From Amorphoplanes friuliensis DSM 7358 (GTDB lineage: Bacteria > Actinomycetota > Actinomycetes > Mycobacteriales > Micromonosporaceae), in contig NC_022657.1 of the NCBI RefSeq assembly GCF_000494755.1, positions 2,642,001-2,706,000 of the forward strand: DNA of 64,000 bases, read 5' to 3'. The notes beneath the pieces were generated by a model that did no database searches, was not told where the DNA came from, and saw only the letters and a list, made by a program, of their open reading frames with translations. The position numbers and the translations under genes are program-made. Position 1 is the stretch's first letter; every line of letters begins with the position of its first letter. Positions 7,425 to 15,429 of the stretch are shown here, piece after piece.

Positions 7425-10169
7425 ATGGATCTCGACGGGTATGGCCTGGTGGGGCGGGCCGACAAGCTCGCAGACCTGGGTGACTTCCTGCAGGAGGCCG
7501 CCCGGACCGGCTCCGCGATGCTGCTTGCGGGCGAGCCGGGCATCGGCAAGACGGCGCTGCTGAACGCGGCCGCCGAGCGGGCCGCGGCGATGGGGATGCG
7601 GGTGATCCGCGGTAGTGGCGCCGAGCACGAGACGGCGCTCTGTTTCTCAGGTTTGCACCAGCTGGTCGGCCCGCTCTCGGCCGAGCTGGCACAGCTGCCC
7701 GGCCCTTCGCGGTATGCACTCGAGGTCGCGCTGGGGTTCGGCGCCGGGTCCACGCCGGCCGAGATGACCGTCCTGCACGGCGTTCTTTCGCTCTTCGCCG
7801 AAGCTGCCCGCAAGCGGCCGTTGCTGCTGGTTGTCGATGATCTGCACGTGCTGGACCGGCCCAGCCGGTCGGTGATCAGCTTCGTCGCCCGGCGAGCGGT
7901 GGGACGGCGCTTCGGGGTGCTCGCGGCCGTCCGCAGCGAAACGATGGGCTCGTATGACTCAGGCCTGACCGAGGTACTGGTGCCGCCGCTGCACGAGGCT
8001 GATGCGCTGCATCTGCTGTCGGAGCGGTTCGCCGAGCTGCCTCGCCGCGCGGCTTTGGATGTGGTGCGACAGGCGCAGGGCAACCCGCTGGCTCTGCTGG
8101 AGTTCGGGGCGCTGGCCGGGATGTCGGGCGCTCCGCGCGACGCCGTGCCCGGCACCGGGCCGGCCAAGGAGGTACGTGCGCTCTACGCTGCCCGCGTCGC
8201 GCGGCTGCCGGCCGGGACGCGTGAACTTCTCCTGCTGGCCGCCCTGGAAAGTTCCGGTGATCTCGGGGTGCTCCATGCCGCGGCCGGTGAGGGCGGGCTG
8301 GATGCGTTCGGCGCCGCGGAACGCGACCTTCTGATCCAGGTGAGCGCGAACGGGCGCCACGTGCACTTCCAGCATCCCCTGGTCAGATCGGCGGTGATCG
8401 AAGGAGCGACGCTGGAGCAGCGCAGATCAGCGCATCAACGGCTTGCCGACGTGCTGGTCGACCGGCCCGAGCGGCATGCCGAGCACCTGTCGATGGCGGC
8501 TGCGGGCCCCGACGAGCCGGTCGCTCACCTCGTCGAGCAGTGGGCCCGGCAGAGCCTGCAGCGCGGTGACGTGCTGGGAGCGATGGATCGGCTGCGTCGT
8601 GCGGCCGCGTTGAGCCCCGATCGATCGGTCGGCGACCGTCGTCTCGCCTATGCCGCGTACATCGGGGTATCGGTCGCCGGTCATCTGGAGTTGTCCTGTC
8701 AACTGATGCGGGAGCTGGACGGCGCCGCGGCCATGAGCCGATCGCTCCCCGTGGCCGCGGCTCGCGGCTATCTGCACCTGATGACCGATGGGGACGCCGC
8801 GACCGCGTATCGCATCCTGGTCGAGGCGATCAGCCCTCTTGCGGTCACGGGCGCCACCGACCTCGACGAGCTGATGCCGGCTCTCTACACCTTGTTGCTC
8901 ATCTGTCATTATTCGGGCCGGGCCGATCTCTGGGCGCCGCTGCGGGACCTGGTGGCTTCGCTCCCTCGCGACTCGGCCAGCTCACCGGTTTCGATGGTGC
9001 ACATCCTGGAAGACGTGGGCGCGGTACCGGACGAACTGCTGCGCGACCTCGACGGTCAGATCGCACGACTTCCGGAGGTCACGGACGCCGACGTCATCAT
9101 CCGGACGGCGCTGACCGCCTCGTACCTGGATCGCCTGTCCGGATGTCATCAGTCCCTGACCGAGATGATCCGGGACGCTCGGGACAGCGGAACCATCGGC
9201 GGAGCGCTTCCGGCGCTGCTCATGTGCGCGATGGACGACCTGTACTCCGGTCGGTGGGTCGAGGCCCAGGGCATGGCGACCGAGATCCTCGTCCTGGGCC
9301 GCGAGACCGGATTCCACTTGCCCAGCCAGTTCGGCCGCTATGTCATGGCGCTGCTTGCGGCCCATCGCGGAGACACCGACACGTGTGCCGCCCTTGCGCA
9401 GGAGCTGCACGAATGGGCGGCGAGCCGCCGGCTTGGTCGCCTCACCCGATGGGCCCACATGGCTCAGACCCGGGCCGCTCTGGGCTCTTCGGACTTTGAG
9501 ACGGCCTTTCGCCACGCGGCGGCCATCACCGCGCCGGGCTGGCTGCCGCCTTTCAACATCGAGGCGCTGTGGACGGCGCTCGATCTGACCGAGTCGGCGC
9601 TCCGGTCCGGGCGGGCCGATGCGGCCCGCGAACACGTGGCGGCGATGCGCAACAGCGGGGTCGCCCGCATCTCGCCGCGCTTCGCGCTGATGACCGCCAC
9701 GATGACCGCCCTGACGGCGCCACCGGCGGAGATGGCGCACCATTTCGACAGGGCCTTGGCGTTGCCCGGCATCGAGCACTGGCCGTTCGAGCTGGCCCGG
9801 ACCGAACTGGCCTACGGTGAACAGCTCCGGCGGCAGGCGCTCAAGGCAGAAGCCCGGGTGCAGCTTTCCGCGGCACGCGACCGTTTCGAGCGGCTCGGTG
9901 CCACTCCGTGGGTGGCGCGGGCGAGCGCCGAACTGCGGGCCACCGGGAACGCGCGAGCGTCGAAAGCTCGCGTCGGAGTCACGCTGACCCCGCAAGAGTG
10001 GGAGGTCACCGAGTTGGCCGCGGCCGGCCTGGCCAACAAGGAGATTGCCGCGCGCCTGATGCTGTCTCCGCGCACCGTCTCGTCTCACCTGTACCGGGTT
10101 TTTCCCAAGCTCGGCATCAGCTCCCGGGCTGCTCTCCGTGACGCGCTCAACGGCCGCCGGAGCGGCTGA
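7425..10169 (+). CDS. Large ATP-binding LuxR-family (LAL-type) transcription regulator
   Basis: A 914-residue regulator. The N-terminal ATPase has Walker A GEPGIGKT (about residues 37-44) and Walker B LLLVVDDLHVLD (about 137-148). A long helical, TPR-like middle follows. The C-terminus is a LuxR helix-turn-helix (LTPQEWEVTELAAAGLANKE, then LSPRTVSSHLYRVFPKLGIS). Such LAL proteins bind DNA in response to a ligand and ATP state. The start at 7425 was chosen because the earlier ATG (7401) is within the promoter. It ends 6 bp from the convergent GPP34 gene. Its targets are unknown. Confidence 0.9.
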   Translation: MDLDGYGLVGRADKLADLGDFLQEAARTGSAMLLAGEPGIGKTALLNAAAERAAAMGMRVIRGSGAEHETALCFSGLHQLVGPLSAELAQLPGPSRYALEVALGFGAGSTPAEMTVLHGVLSLFAEAARKRPLLLVVDDLHVLDRPSRSVISFVARRAVGRRFGVLAAVRSETMGSYDSGLTEVLVPPLHEADALHLLSERFAELPRRAALDVVRQAQGNPLALLEFGALAGMSGAPRDAVPGTGPAKEVRALYAARVARLPAGTRELLLLAALESSGDLGVLHAAAGEGGLDAFGAAERDLLIQVSANGRHVHFQHPLVRSAVIEGATLEQRRSAHQRLADVLVDRPERHAEHLSMAAAGPDEPVAHLVEQWARQSLQRGDVLGAMDRLRRAAALSPDRSVGDRRLAYAAYIGVSVAGHLELSCQLMRELDGAAAMSRSLPVAAARGYLHLMTDGDAATAYRILVEAISPLAVTGATDLDELMPALYTLLLICHYSGRADLWAPLRDLVASLPRDSASSPVSMVHILEDVGAVPDELLRDLDGQIARLPEVTDADVIIRTALTASYLDRLSGCHQSLTEMIRDARDSGTIGGALPALLMCAMDDLYSGRWVEAQGMATEILVLGRETGFHLPSQFGRYVMALLAAHRGDTDTCAALAQELHEWAASRRLGRLTRWAHMAQTRAALGSSDFETAFRHAAAITAPGWLPPFNIEALWTALDLTESALRSGRADAAREHVAAMRNSGVARISPRFALMTATMTALTAPPAEMAHHFDRALALPGIEHWPFELARTELAYGEQLRRQALKAEARVQLSAARDRFERLGATPWVARASAELRATGNARASKARVGVTLTPQEWEVTELAAAGLANKEIAARLMLSPRTVSSHLYRVFPKLGISSRAALRDALNGRRSG

Positions 10170-10175
10170 GAGCCG

Positions 10176-10859
10176 TCAGAAAAGGACGGCGGCCGCAACG
10201 AACACGTTGCCGACGAGGGCCAGGGCGACCGATCGGCCGACCGCATCGGCGACGGCCCGCGCTGCCCAGACGTCACGCTCGAGCTTCGCGGCGCGTGCCA
10301 CGACCATAGGTGTCCAGGGAATCTCAGGATCGAAGGTGCGCAGTATCCCGGTTCCGGACAACAACGCCGCGAGCCCGACAGTCCGGTCCGGCGCCTCAAC
10401 GTCATCGACAAGCGCTGTCCGTACGGCGGAAAGCACGTGATCCCGGCGGCCGGATCCCCCCTCCTCGAGATCGTGGAGGCCGACCGAGCCGAACGTTTCG
10501 CGGGACGGCCGGCGCAGGTCGCCGCGCCGGACGAGCCGATCGAGCAACGGCACGCGCAAGCTCGGCCCGACAGCGGCGAGTACCGCCTGCACCTCCCGGG
10601 GACGGCCGAGGAGGTGGTCCCAGGCGGAACGGAGAACGTCATCGGCCGGCGGGTGCCCGGCGATCGCGTCCACCCGGGTCGAGCCACCCCGGCCGGGGAG
10701 GGTCCGGACGTGTCCGCCGAGGCTGAGATCGATCAGCACGGCCCCGGCGAGGGCGGGGGAGAGCAGGTGTTCGCCGCCGGCCGATATCGCGGGACCAGGC
10801 CGGCACAGCAACAGAAGAAGGTCCTCCCCCAGGATCGGTGGCTCGGGCTGCGGTGTCAT
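10176..10859 (-). CDS. GPP34 (GOLPH3-like) family protein
   Basis: A 227-residue protein starting PPILGEDLLLLLCRPG, followed by LSPALAGAVLIDLSLGGHV, then GSTRVDAIAGHPPADDVLRS and a C-terminal DVWAARAVADAVGRSVALAL helix. This is the layout of bacterial GPP34/GOLPH3-like proteins, which in eukaryotes bind phosphatidylinositol-4-phosphate; the role in actinomycetes is not settled. ATG 10859 is preferred over upstream starts because AAAGGA sits 7 nt before it. Two MerR-type promoters (10924-10954 and 11029-11059) point at this gene. Confidence 0.8.
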   Translation of the reverse strand: MTPQPEPPILGEDLLLLLCRPGPAISAGGEHLLSPALAGAVLIDLSLGGHVRTLPGRGGSTRVDAIAGHPPADDVLRSAWDHLLGRPREVQAVLAAVGPSLRVPLLDRLVRRGDLRRPSRETFGSVGLHDLEEGGSGRRDHVLSAVRTALVDDVEAPDRTVGLAALLSGTGILRTFDPEIPWTPMVVARAAKLERDVWAARAVADAVGRSVALALVGNVFVAAAVLF

Positions 10860-10923
10860 CGCACTGTCCTTTCGGCGGGGCTGCGTCCCGGTACGCGGGG
10901 ACGCAGTGGGCAGGTACGCGAGA

Positions 10924-10954
10924 AGTAGAGACCGTGTTGTCCTGACATGGTCAA
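10924..10954 (-). promoter_or_regulatory. MerR-type promoter of the GPP34 gene
   Basis: Minus strand TTGACC, 19-nt spacer, TCTACT. The spacer carries the imperfect dyad GTGTTGTCCTGACAT. The predicted start lies about 58 nt before the ATG at 10859. Confidence 0.5.
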
Positions 10955-11028
10955 GGGCCGGACTCTGGAAGGGGACCACGGCGACCGCTTTGCATCGACC
11001 GGCGCGAGCTGACACAGCATGCTTGTCC

Positions 11029-11059
11029 ATCTCAGTCCCTGTTCCCGGAACACGGTCAA
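11029..11059 (-). promoter_or_regulatory. MerR-type site between GPP34 and SnoaL-like genes
   Basis: Minus strand TTGACC, 19-nt spacer, TGAGAT, with a clear dyad (TGTTCC-CGG-AACA) in the spacer. It reads toward GPP34, but because the dyad is symmetric it could also serve the divergent SnoaL-like gene, whose start is about 75 nt away. The direction used is uncertain. Confidence 0.45.
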
Positions 11060-11131
11060 GTACGAAAGCTGGTGGCTGTGATCACGCCGCTGACGCGAAC
11101 TTTTCCGGTGGGCCCAAACGTCTCTACGGGT

Positions 11132-11542
11132 ATGACATTTTCTGTCGTCAACAGGCTGATCGACGCCATCAACGCGCATGATCTGGATGCGCTCGCCGAG
11201 ACTTTCGCAGATGGCTTTGCCAGCGAGTGGCCTGCCCACCCGAACCGTTCCTTCGACGGCTCCGAGCACGTTCGCAAGAATTGGGGAATGATTTTTGCGC
11301 AGTTCCCCGGGATTCACATCACCGTGACCGGCTCCGTCGAATCGGACGACGAGTTCTGGGGCGAGTTCCACTACTTGCGGCCGGGTGCTTCCGACATGCG
11401 CGGCGTGATCCTCATCAAGGTGCTCGATGACAAGATCGTCCAGTCGCGGTTCTACATGGAAGAGGTCGAGGCCGGAACGGTCCCGCACCCCATGCCCGGT
11501 GTCTCCTCAGGACAAAACAGAAGCGATTCAGCCCACGGATAA
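11132..11542 (+). CDS. SnoaL-like / NTF2-fold protein
   Basis: A 136-residue protein with the usual start of the SnoaL-like fold, VVNRLIDAINAHDLDALAET, followed by a mid segment typical of these ester-cyclase-like or ketosteroid-isomerase-like proteins (HVRKNWGMIFAQFPGIHITV) and a C-terminal strand pair (FWGEFHY, VILIKVLDDKIVQSRFY). ATG 11132 is chosen; a GTG at 11072 in the same frame adds 20 residues without family resemblance. It probably binds a small hydrophobic molecule, but no substrate can be named. It is divergent from GPP34 and shares a MerR-type site region. Confidence 0.7.
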   Translation: MTFSVVNRLIDAINAHDLDALAETFADGFASEWPAHPNRSFDGSEHVRKNWGMIFAQFPGIHITVTGSVESDDEFWGEFHYLRPGASDMRGVILIKVLDDKIVQSRFYMEEVEAGTVPHPMPGVSSGQNRSDSAHG

Positions 11543-11648
11543 CTTGCCGGCCGGAGCTGGAACGGTCTATGAGCAGCGGAGATGCGAGGGTCGCGGCTTG
11601 TTTCGCCGCTGACTTCCGGGTCGCCGTCGAGCCGCGCTGGACGCGTCG

Positions 11649-12386
11649 TCAATCTTTGTGCGCGAGGCGCAACTGTTTCTGGGCAAGAAGGCCGGCCCGG
11701 ACCAGCACGTCGATCTGGGCCGCGTTGTACAAGTCGATCACAGCGTCGACGAATGTCTGCCGCGTGACGTGCTCACTCTTCACCAGACGGGCCGCCGGGT
11801 CGCTCAGCCAGGGGTAGTCGACGAGGTGCCGGACGAGGGTCGGCGTAAGGCTTTCGGCCAGGCGCTGGCGCGTGGCCTCGTCCGCCTCGGCCGGTAGGGC
11901 GTCGAACTCCTGATCAACCGGGCCGGGGTCGCTCTCCAACATGTTCTTCAGGTCGGCCAGGGCGTCCTCGTCACAGAGTTGGGTAATGACGTGGAGGAGC
12001 GAGCTGTCAGATGGCGACAAGCGGGGCGCGACGGCGCCGAAGCCCGACGGTGTGTCGGCGGATCCGCCGTCGCGCAGGATGGCAGCGATGTCGGAGCGTA
12101 CTTTTCGCAGGCGCTCGACCTCGGCTGCGAGGGACGTGTCGACCTGTCGCAGGACTTGCGAACCGTTGTCGCCGTCGGATGAGATCGACTGGATCTGCGC
12201 CAGAGGTACTCCCAGGCCGACCAACCGCCGGATACGCAGCAGGCGGACAAAATCCTCGATACCGTACTGTTTGTAGCCGTTGTAGCGGCGCGTCGGCTCC
12301 TCGAGCAGACCAAGCCGGTGGTAGTGCCGGATGGTGTTCACCGTTGTGCCGGCCAGATCCGCGAGCTCACGGGTGCTCCAGGCCAC
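11649..12386 (-). CDS. MerR-family transcription regulator
   Basis: A 245-residue regulator. The N-terminal winged helix is clear: AWSTRELADLAGTTVNTIRH, YHRLGLLEEP, YKQYGIEDFVRLLRIRRL. A coiled region (VDTSLAAEVERLRKVRSD) and a C-terminal helical domain of about 120 residues follow, which is probably the effector part and has no Cys pair for metal binding. GTG 12386 is the likely start (GGAAGGGG 5 nt upstream). The same ribosome site and start context are preserved in the fragment at 15364. A MerR-type promoter sits about 75 nt upstream, so it is probably autoregulated and the best candidate to control the other six sites. Confidence 0.9.
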   Translation of the reverse strand: MAWSTRELADLAGTTVNTIRHYHRLGLLEEPTRRYNGYKQYGIEDFVRLLRIRRLVGLGVPLAQIQSISSDGDNGSQVLRQVDTSLAAEVERLRKVRSDIAAILRDGGSADTPSGFGAVAPRLSPSDSSLLHVITQLCDEDALADLKNMLESDPGPVDQEFDALPAEADEATRQRLAESLTPTLVRHLVDYPWLSDPAARLVKSEHVTRQTFVDAVIDLYNAAQIDVLVRAGLLAQKQLRLAHKD

Positions 12387-12458
12387 ATCGGCCCCTTCCT
12401 GCGCCACGCCGGCCATCCGAGCAGGGCGGCTGGGGTTGAAGGTCAGCTGTCCGCGAGA

Positions 12459-12489
12459 AGTTGACACCCCGTTCCTGCCACAGGGTCAA
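12459..12489 (-). promoter_or_regulatory. MerR-type promoter of the merR gene itself
   Basis: Minus strand TTGACC, 19-nt spacer, TCAACT, with the spacer dyad CCGTTCC/GGCAGGAACGG less perfect than at the other sites. Position and orientation fit transcription of the merR gene starting near 12452, giving an untranslated leader of about 65 nt. Confidence 0.55.
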
Positions 12490-12729
12490 GAGGCCAGTGG
12501 AGTGCGGCGGTCGCCCCCCACCTGCCGGTCGAGTACTGACGTGCTCTGGAACGGCCGTGGCGGTGAGCTGCGCAGTCGCGCCTGATCGAGGCGTGCGTGG
12601 TTTCTACCGACGCGAAGAGGCTGCCCCAGTCGCAAGACTGATCACACGGCGTTCGTCAGCTTCGTTTCGACCGGACCGGACTGGCTGCCGCCGGACCCTC
12701 AGCGAGCCACGTCAGAAGGGAACTCACCA

Positions 12730-12960
12730 ATGATCGAACAGTCACCCGCGACGCAGTCCTGCGCCCTCGGCGGTGCGGCCGTACCGGAAGCGGGTCTGCG
12801 TACGTTGACCCCGGCCCGTATGACGGGCGGAGCGGCCGAGAAGGGCATTTTGTTCGAGGGCCGCATCAGTCTGGCCGCAGCACTGGGCGCCACGCTGCTG
12901 AGCGTGGCCGGAAACGCCTCCGTCCGCTTGCCTGAGCAGGAAACAGCGTCCTGGGCTTGA
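12730..12960 (+). CDS. Short hypothetical protein
   Basis: A 76-codon frame with a good ribosome binding site (AAGGGA, 8 nt before the ATG). The product has no family I recognise: a central hydrophobic stretch (ISLAAALGATLLSVAG) follows a Gly/Ala-rich start. It ends just before the MerR-type promoter of the ankyrin gene. It could be a small membrane peptide, or a chance frame in high-GC DNA; the ribosome site is the only real support. Confidence 0.3.
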   Translation: MIEQSPATQSCALGGAAVPEAGLRTLTPARMTGGAAEKGILFEGRISLAAALGATLLSVAGNASVRLPEQETASWA

Positions 12961-12986
12961 GCGCGGGTGCAGCGTCCCGTGCGCGC

Positions 12987-13017
12987 TTGACCCTGTGCCT
13001 GGAACAGGGTGTCGCCT
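12987..13017 (+). promoter_or_regulatory. MerR-type promoter of the ankyrin/epoxide hydrolase operon
   Basis: TTGACC, 19-nt spacer, TCGCCT. The dyad in the spacer is strong (CCTGTG-CCT-GGAACAGG). The -10 is the weakest of the seven sites. Predicted start is near 13024, 50 nt before the TTG chosen for the ankyrin gene. Confidence 0.5.
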
Positions 13018-13073
13018 GGGAGGCGTTCGGTGAACGCCGAAACTGCTCACACACATACAGGGAGGGGCTGGAC

Positions 13074-14108
13074 TTGACCCTGCAAGCCGCGATTCGGGCC
13101 GGTGACGCGGTAGCGGTGGGCGAACTGCTCTCGACGGGGACAAACCCCGGTCACCGCGACCACGACGGTCGTACACCTTTGATGATCGCTGCCGGCCTCG
13201 GCCGGCTGAGACTGGTCGCTCTGTTGCTGGAAGCCGGAGCCGACGTTTTCACGGTCGAGCCGAACATGGGCGCCACCGCACTGCACAAGGCGGCGCAATC
13301 CGGCGACGCCGACGTCATCGGTCTGCTGCTCGACCACGGGGCCCTCGTCGATCAGCAGTCCGCCCGGCTCGGGCACACACCCCTGATGGACGCGGTCCAG
13401 CACAAGAACGAGGCCGCGGTCCACCTGCTGCTGGCGCGAGGCGCCCGGACCACGATCCGGAACCACTGGCAGGAGACGGCACTCGACCTTGCACTTCAGG
13501 ACGGGGCCGACAGCATCGCCGGCCTCCTGCGAGCCAGAGACGACGCGGACGCGAGCCGGGTCCGCGCCCTGCCGTTGCCCGCGGCGGTCAAGGCCGGTGA
13601 CCTTCCCGAGGTGGAACGGCTCATCGCCGCGGGTGTGCCGCTCGACGAGCGGATGCCGGAGATCGGCGGACACGACGACGACTACACCGCACTCGGGTTG
13701 GCCGCCCGCGACGGACACGCCGGGATTGCCCGCGTGCTGCGGGACGCAGGCGCGGACCCGCGGCGGCTCAACGGTTTGATGAGAGCCACGCCGGGCCACG
13801 AAGCCGCCTTCGCCGGGCACGCCGAAGTCCTGCGGGTGCTGACGGCATCCGGCCGGACCGGTGCGCCGGCGCTCGACCTCGACGCGCAGGGCGCTTACAA
13901 CGGCTTCACCGCCCTGCACGATGCGGTCTGGCACGGGCACGGCGAAGCGGCGCGTGCCCTGGTCGAAGCCGGCGCAAGCCTGGTCCTGCGGTCCCATACC
14001 GGTCACACACCCCGGCAACTGGCGCTTCACTACGGCTATGACGACCTTGCAACGTTCCTGGCCGACGCGGAACGACACCGGTACGGAAGGGATTCCCCTC
14101 ATGAGTAA
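13074..14108 (+). CDS. Ankyrin-repeat protein
   Basis: A 344-residue soluble repeat protein. Ankyrin units are visible throughout: DHDGRTPLMIAAGLGRLRLV, MGATALHKAAQSGDADVIGL, LGHTPLMDAVQHKNEAAVHL, then WQETALDLALQDG, a divergent middle, and FTALHDAVWHGHGEAARALV near the end. These repeats bind partner proteins. The frame is open from ATG 12957, but that start overlaps the MerR-type promoter. TTG 13074 has GGAGGGG 6 nt upstream and is preferred. The stop overlaps the epoxide hydrolase start by 8 nt, so the two are one operon. The partner is unknown. Confidence 0.85.
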   Translation: MTLQAAIRAGDAVAVGELLSTGTNPGHRDHDGRTPLMIAAGLGRLRLVALLLEAGADVFTVEPNMGATALHKAAQSGDADVIGLLLDHGALVDQQSARLGHTPLMDAVQHKNEAAVHLLLARGARTTIRNHWQETALDLALQDGADSIAGLLRARDDADASRVRALPLPAAVKAGDLPEVERLIAAGVPLDERMPEIGGHDDDYTALGLAARDGHAGIARVLRDAGADPRRLNGLMRATPGHEAAFAGHAEVLRVLTASGRTGAPALDLDAQGAYNGFTALHDAVWHGHGEAARALVEAGASLVLRSHTGHTPRQLALHYGYDDLATFLADAERHRYGRDSPHE

Positions 14109-15231
14109 TGTGATCCGGCCACGTCCCTTCGCCGTCTCCGACGACGCTCTCGACGATCTGCGCGAGCGGCTCAGGCGTACTCGCTGGCCTGAGCCCGAGC
14201 CGGTGCAGGACTGGAGTCAGGGCGTACCGTCGCGAAGGTTGCGGGCACTGTGCGCCTACTGGCGCGACAGCTACGACTGGCGGGCGTGCGAGGCGCGGCT
14301 GAACGCACTGGATCCGTCGACTACCCACATCGACGGCCTCGATATTCACTTCCTCCACCTGCGCTCACCGGAACCGGACGCGACCCCGCTCGTGATGACT
14401 CACGGCTGGCCCGGGTCGGTCATCGAGTTCCTGAAGGTGGCACCCCTGCTGGCTGATCCGCGAGCACACGGTGGCGCAGCGGAGGACGCCTTCCACGTCG
14501 TTCTGCCCTCGCTGCCCGGCTTCGGGCTGTCCGGCAAGCCGGCGGAGACCGGTTGGGGGCCCGAGCGGATCGCGCGGGCCTGGGTCGAGCTGATGCAACG
14601 ACTGGGTTACCACCAGTTCGTGGCTCAGGGCGGCGACTGGGGACATGCCGTCACCACGGCGCTGGGCGGCATCGGTGAGCCCGCAGTCCGGGCGATCCAC
14701 TCCAACATGTTCCCCACCTACGGCGCCGAGGAGGCCACGAGCCCACCAGAGCGGCGTGCGCTGCAGCGTCAGCGTGACTTCGAGGACAACGAGTCGGGCT
14801 ACAAGCACGAGCAGATCCAGAGCCCACAGACCATCGGGTACGCCCTCACCGACTCACCGGTGGGACAGGCGGCGTGGATCTACGAGAAGTACCAGCAGTG
14901 GACCGACCATGGTGGCGATCCGGAAGCCCTGCTGAGCCGGGACGAGATGCTGGACAACATCTCGCTGTACTGGCTGACAGGAACCGCCGCCTCGTCCGCG
15001 CGCATCTATTGGGAGAGCTTCCGCGGCTATCGGGATCCGAAGGTCGACGTGCCGGTCGGCGTCAGCATCTTCCCCCGCGACATCTACCTCGGCAGCCGAC
15101 GCTGGGCGGAGGCCAAATATCCCAGGCTCGTGCACTACCAAGAAATGCCCCGAGGCGGGCACTTCGCCGCGTGGGAACAGCCCGAGCTGCTCGCCGAAGA
15201 GATCCGCCTGACCTTCCGCCACCTGCGGTGA
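14101..15231 (+). CDS. Epoxide hydrolase (EHN-type alpha/beta hydrolase)
   Basis: A 376-residue enzyme with the N-terminal epoxide-hydrolase domain (RPRPFAVSDDALDDLRERLR, RWPEPEP) and an alpha/beta core. The oxyanion motif HGWPGS is at about residue 101, the nucleophile Asp179 lies in QGGDWGH, and the late His is in PRGGHFAAWEQPE. It opens epoxides to diols in the cytoplasm; the substrate is unknown. GGAAGGG lies 9 nt before the ATG. It is translationally coupled to the ankyrin gene and so under the same MerR-type promoter. It is unlikely to belong to the peptide cluster 12 kb away. Confidence 0.92.
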   Translation: MSNVIRPRPFAVSDDALDDLRERLRRTRWPEPEPVQDWSQGVPSRRLRALCAYWRDSYDWRACEARLNALDPSTTHIDGLDIHFLHLRSPEPDATPLVMTHGWPGSVIEFLKVAPLLADPRAHGGAAEDAFHVVLPSLPGFGLSGKPAETGWGPERIARAWVELMQRLGYHQFVAQGGDWGHAVTTALGGIGEPAVRAIHSNMFPTYGAEEATSPPERRALQRQRDFEDNESGYKHEQIQSPQTIGYALTDSPVGQAAWIYEKYQQWTDHGGDPEALLSRDEMLDNISLYWLTGTAASSARIYWESFRGYRDPKVDVPVGVSIFPRDIYLGSRRWAEAKYPRLVHYQEMPRGGHFAAWEQPELLAEEIRLTFRHLR

Positions 15232-15287
15232 CGGGCGGGCGGGAGCTCGGTCCGCTTCCCATCGTGGCCCGCCTCGCCTTCCGTACC

Positions 15288-15310
15288 CATCGGATCCGAT
15301 GTGCTAGCTT
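15288..15310 (+). promoter_or_regulatory. Palindrome and probable promoter of the orphan regulator
   Basis: A perfect 14-bp palindrome CATCGGATCCGATG (15288-15301) is followed at once by a -10-like TAGCTT (15305-15310). Because a merR 5' fragment starts 54 bp further on, this is probably the former autoregulated promoter of that lost merR gene. The -35 is unclear. Confidence 0.4.
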
Positions 15311-15363
15311 CCCCGAGAAGGGCCGCCCGGCACATGCCTGGTGTGATCAGGAAAGGGGCTGAC

Positions 15364-15429
15364 GTGGCCTGGAGCACCCAGGAGTTCGCCGAGCCGGCCA
15401 TTCCCCGTTCGGCCGGCCGGCCCTCATGA
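15364..15429 (+). pseudogene. Chimeric 21-codon remnant: merR start joined to kinase tail
   Basis: GTG 15364 with AAAGGGG upstream starts VAWSTQEFAE, nearly the same as the start of the MerR protein at 12386 (VAWSTRELAD). After about ten codons the sequence switches to AIPRSAGRPS, matching the last codons of the kinase at 61440-61469 (TIPRTAGRL) at DNA level as well. The frame stops at 15429 in an ATGA overlap with the response regulator start. It may now act as a short coupling leader for that regulator. Confidence 0.6.

Noticed and set aside
13861-14100. N-terminal extension of the epoxide hydrolase
   Set aside because: The extension lies inside the ankyrin gene in another frame, and ATG 14101 has GGAAGGG in front and the family's normal N-terminus.
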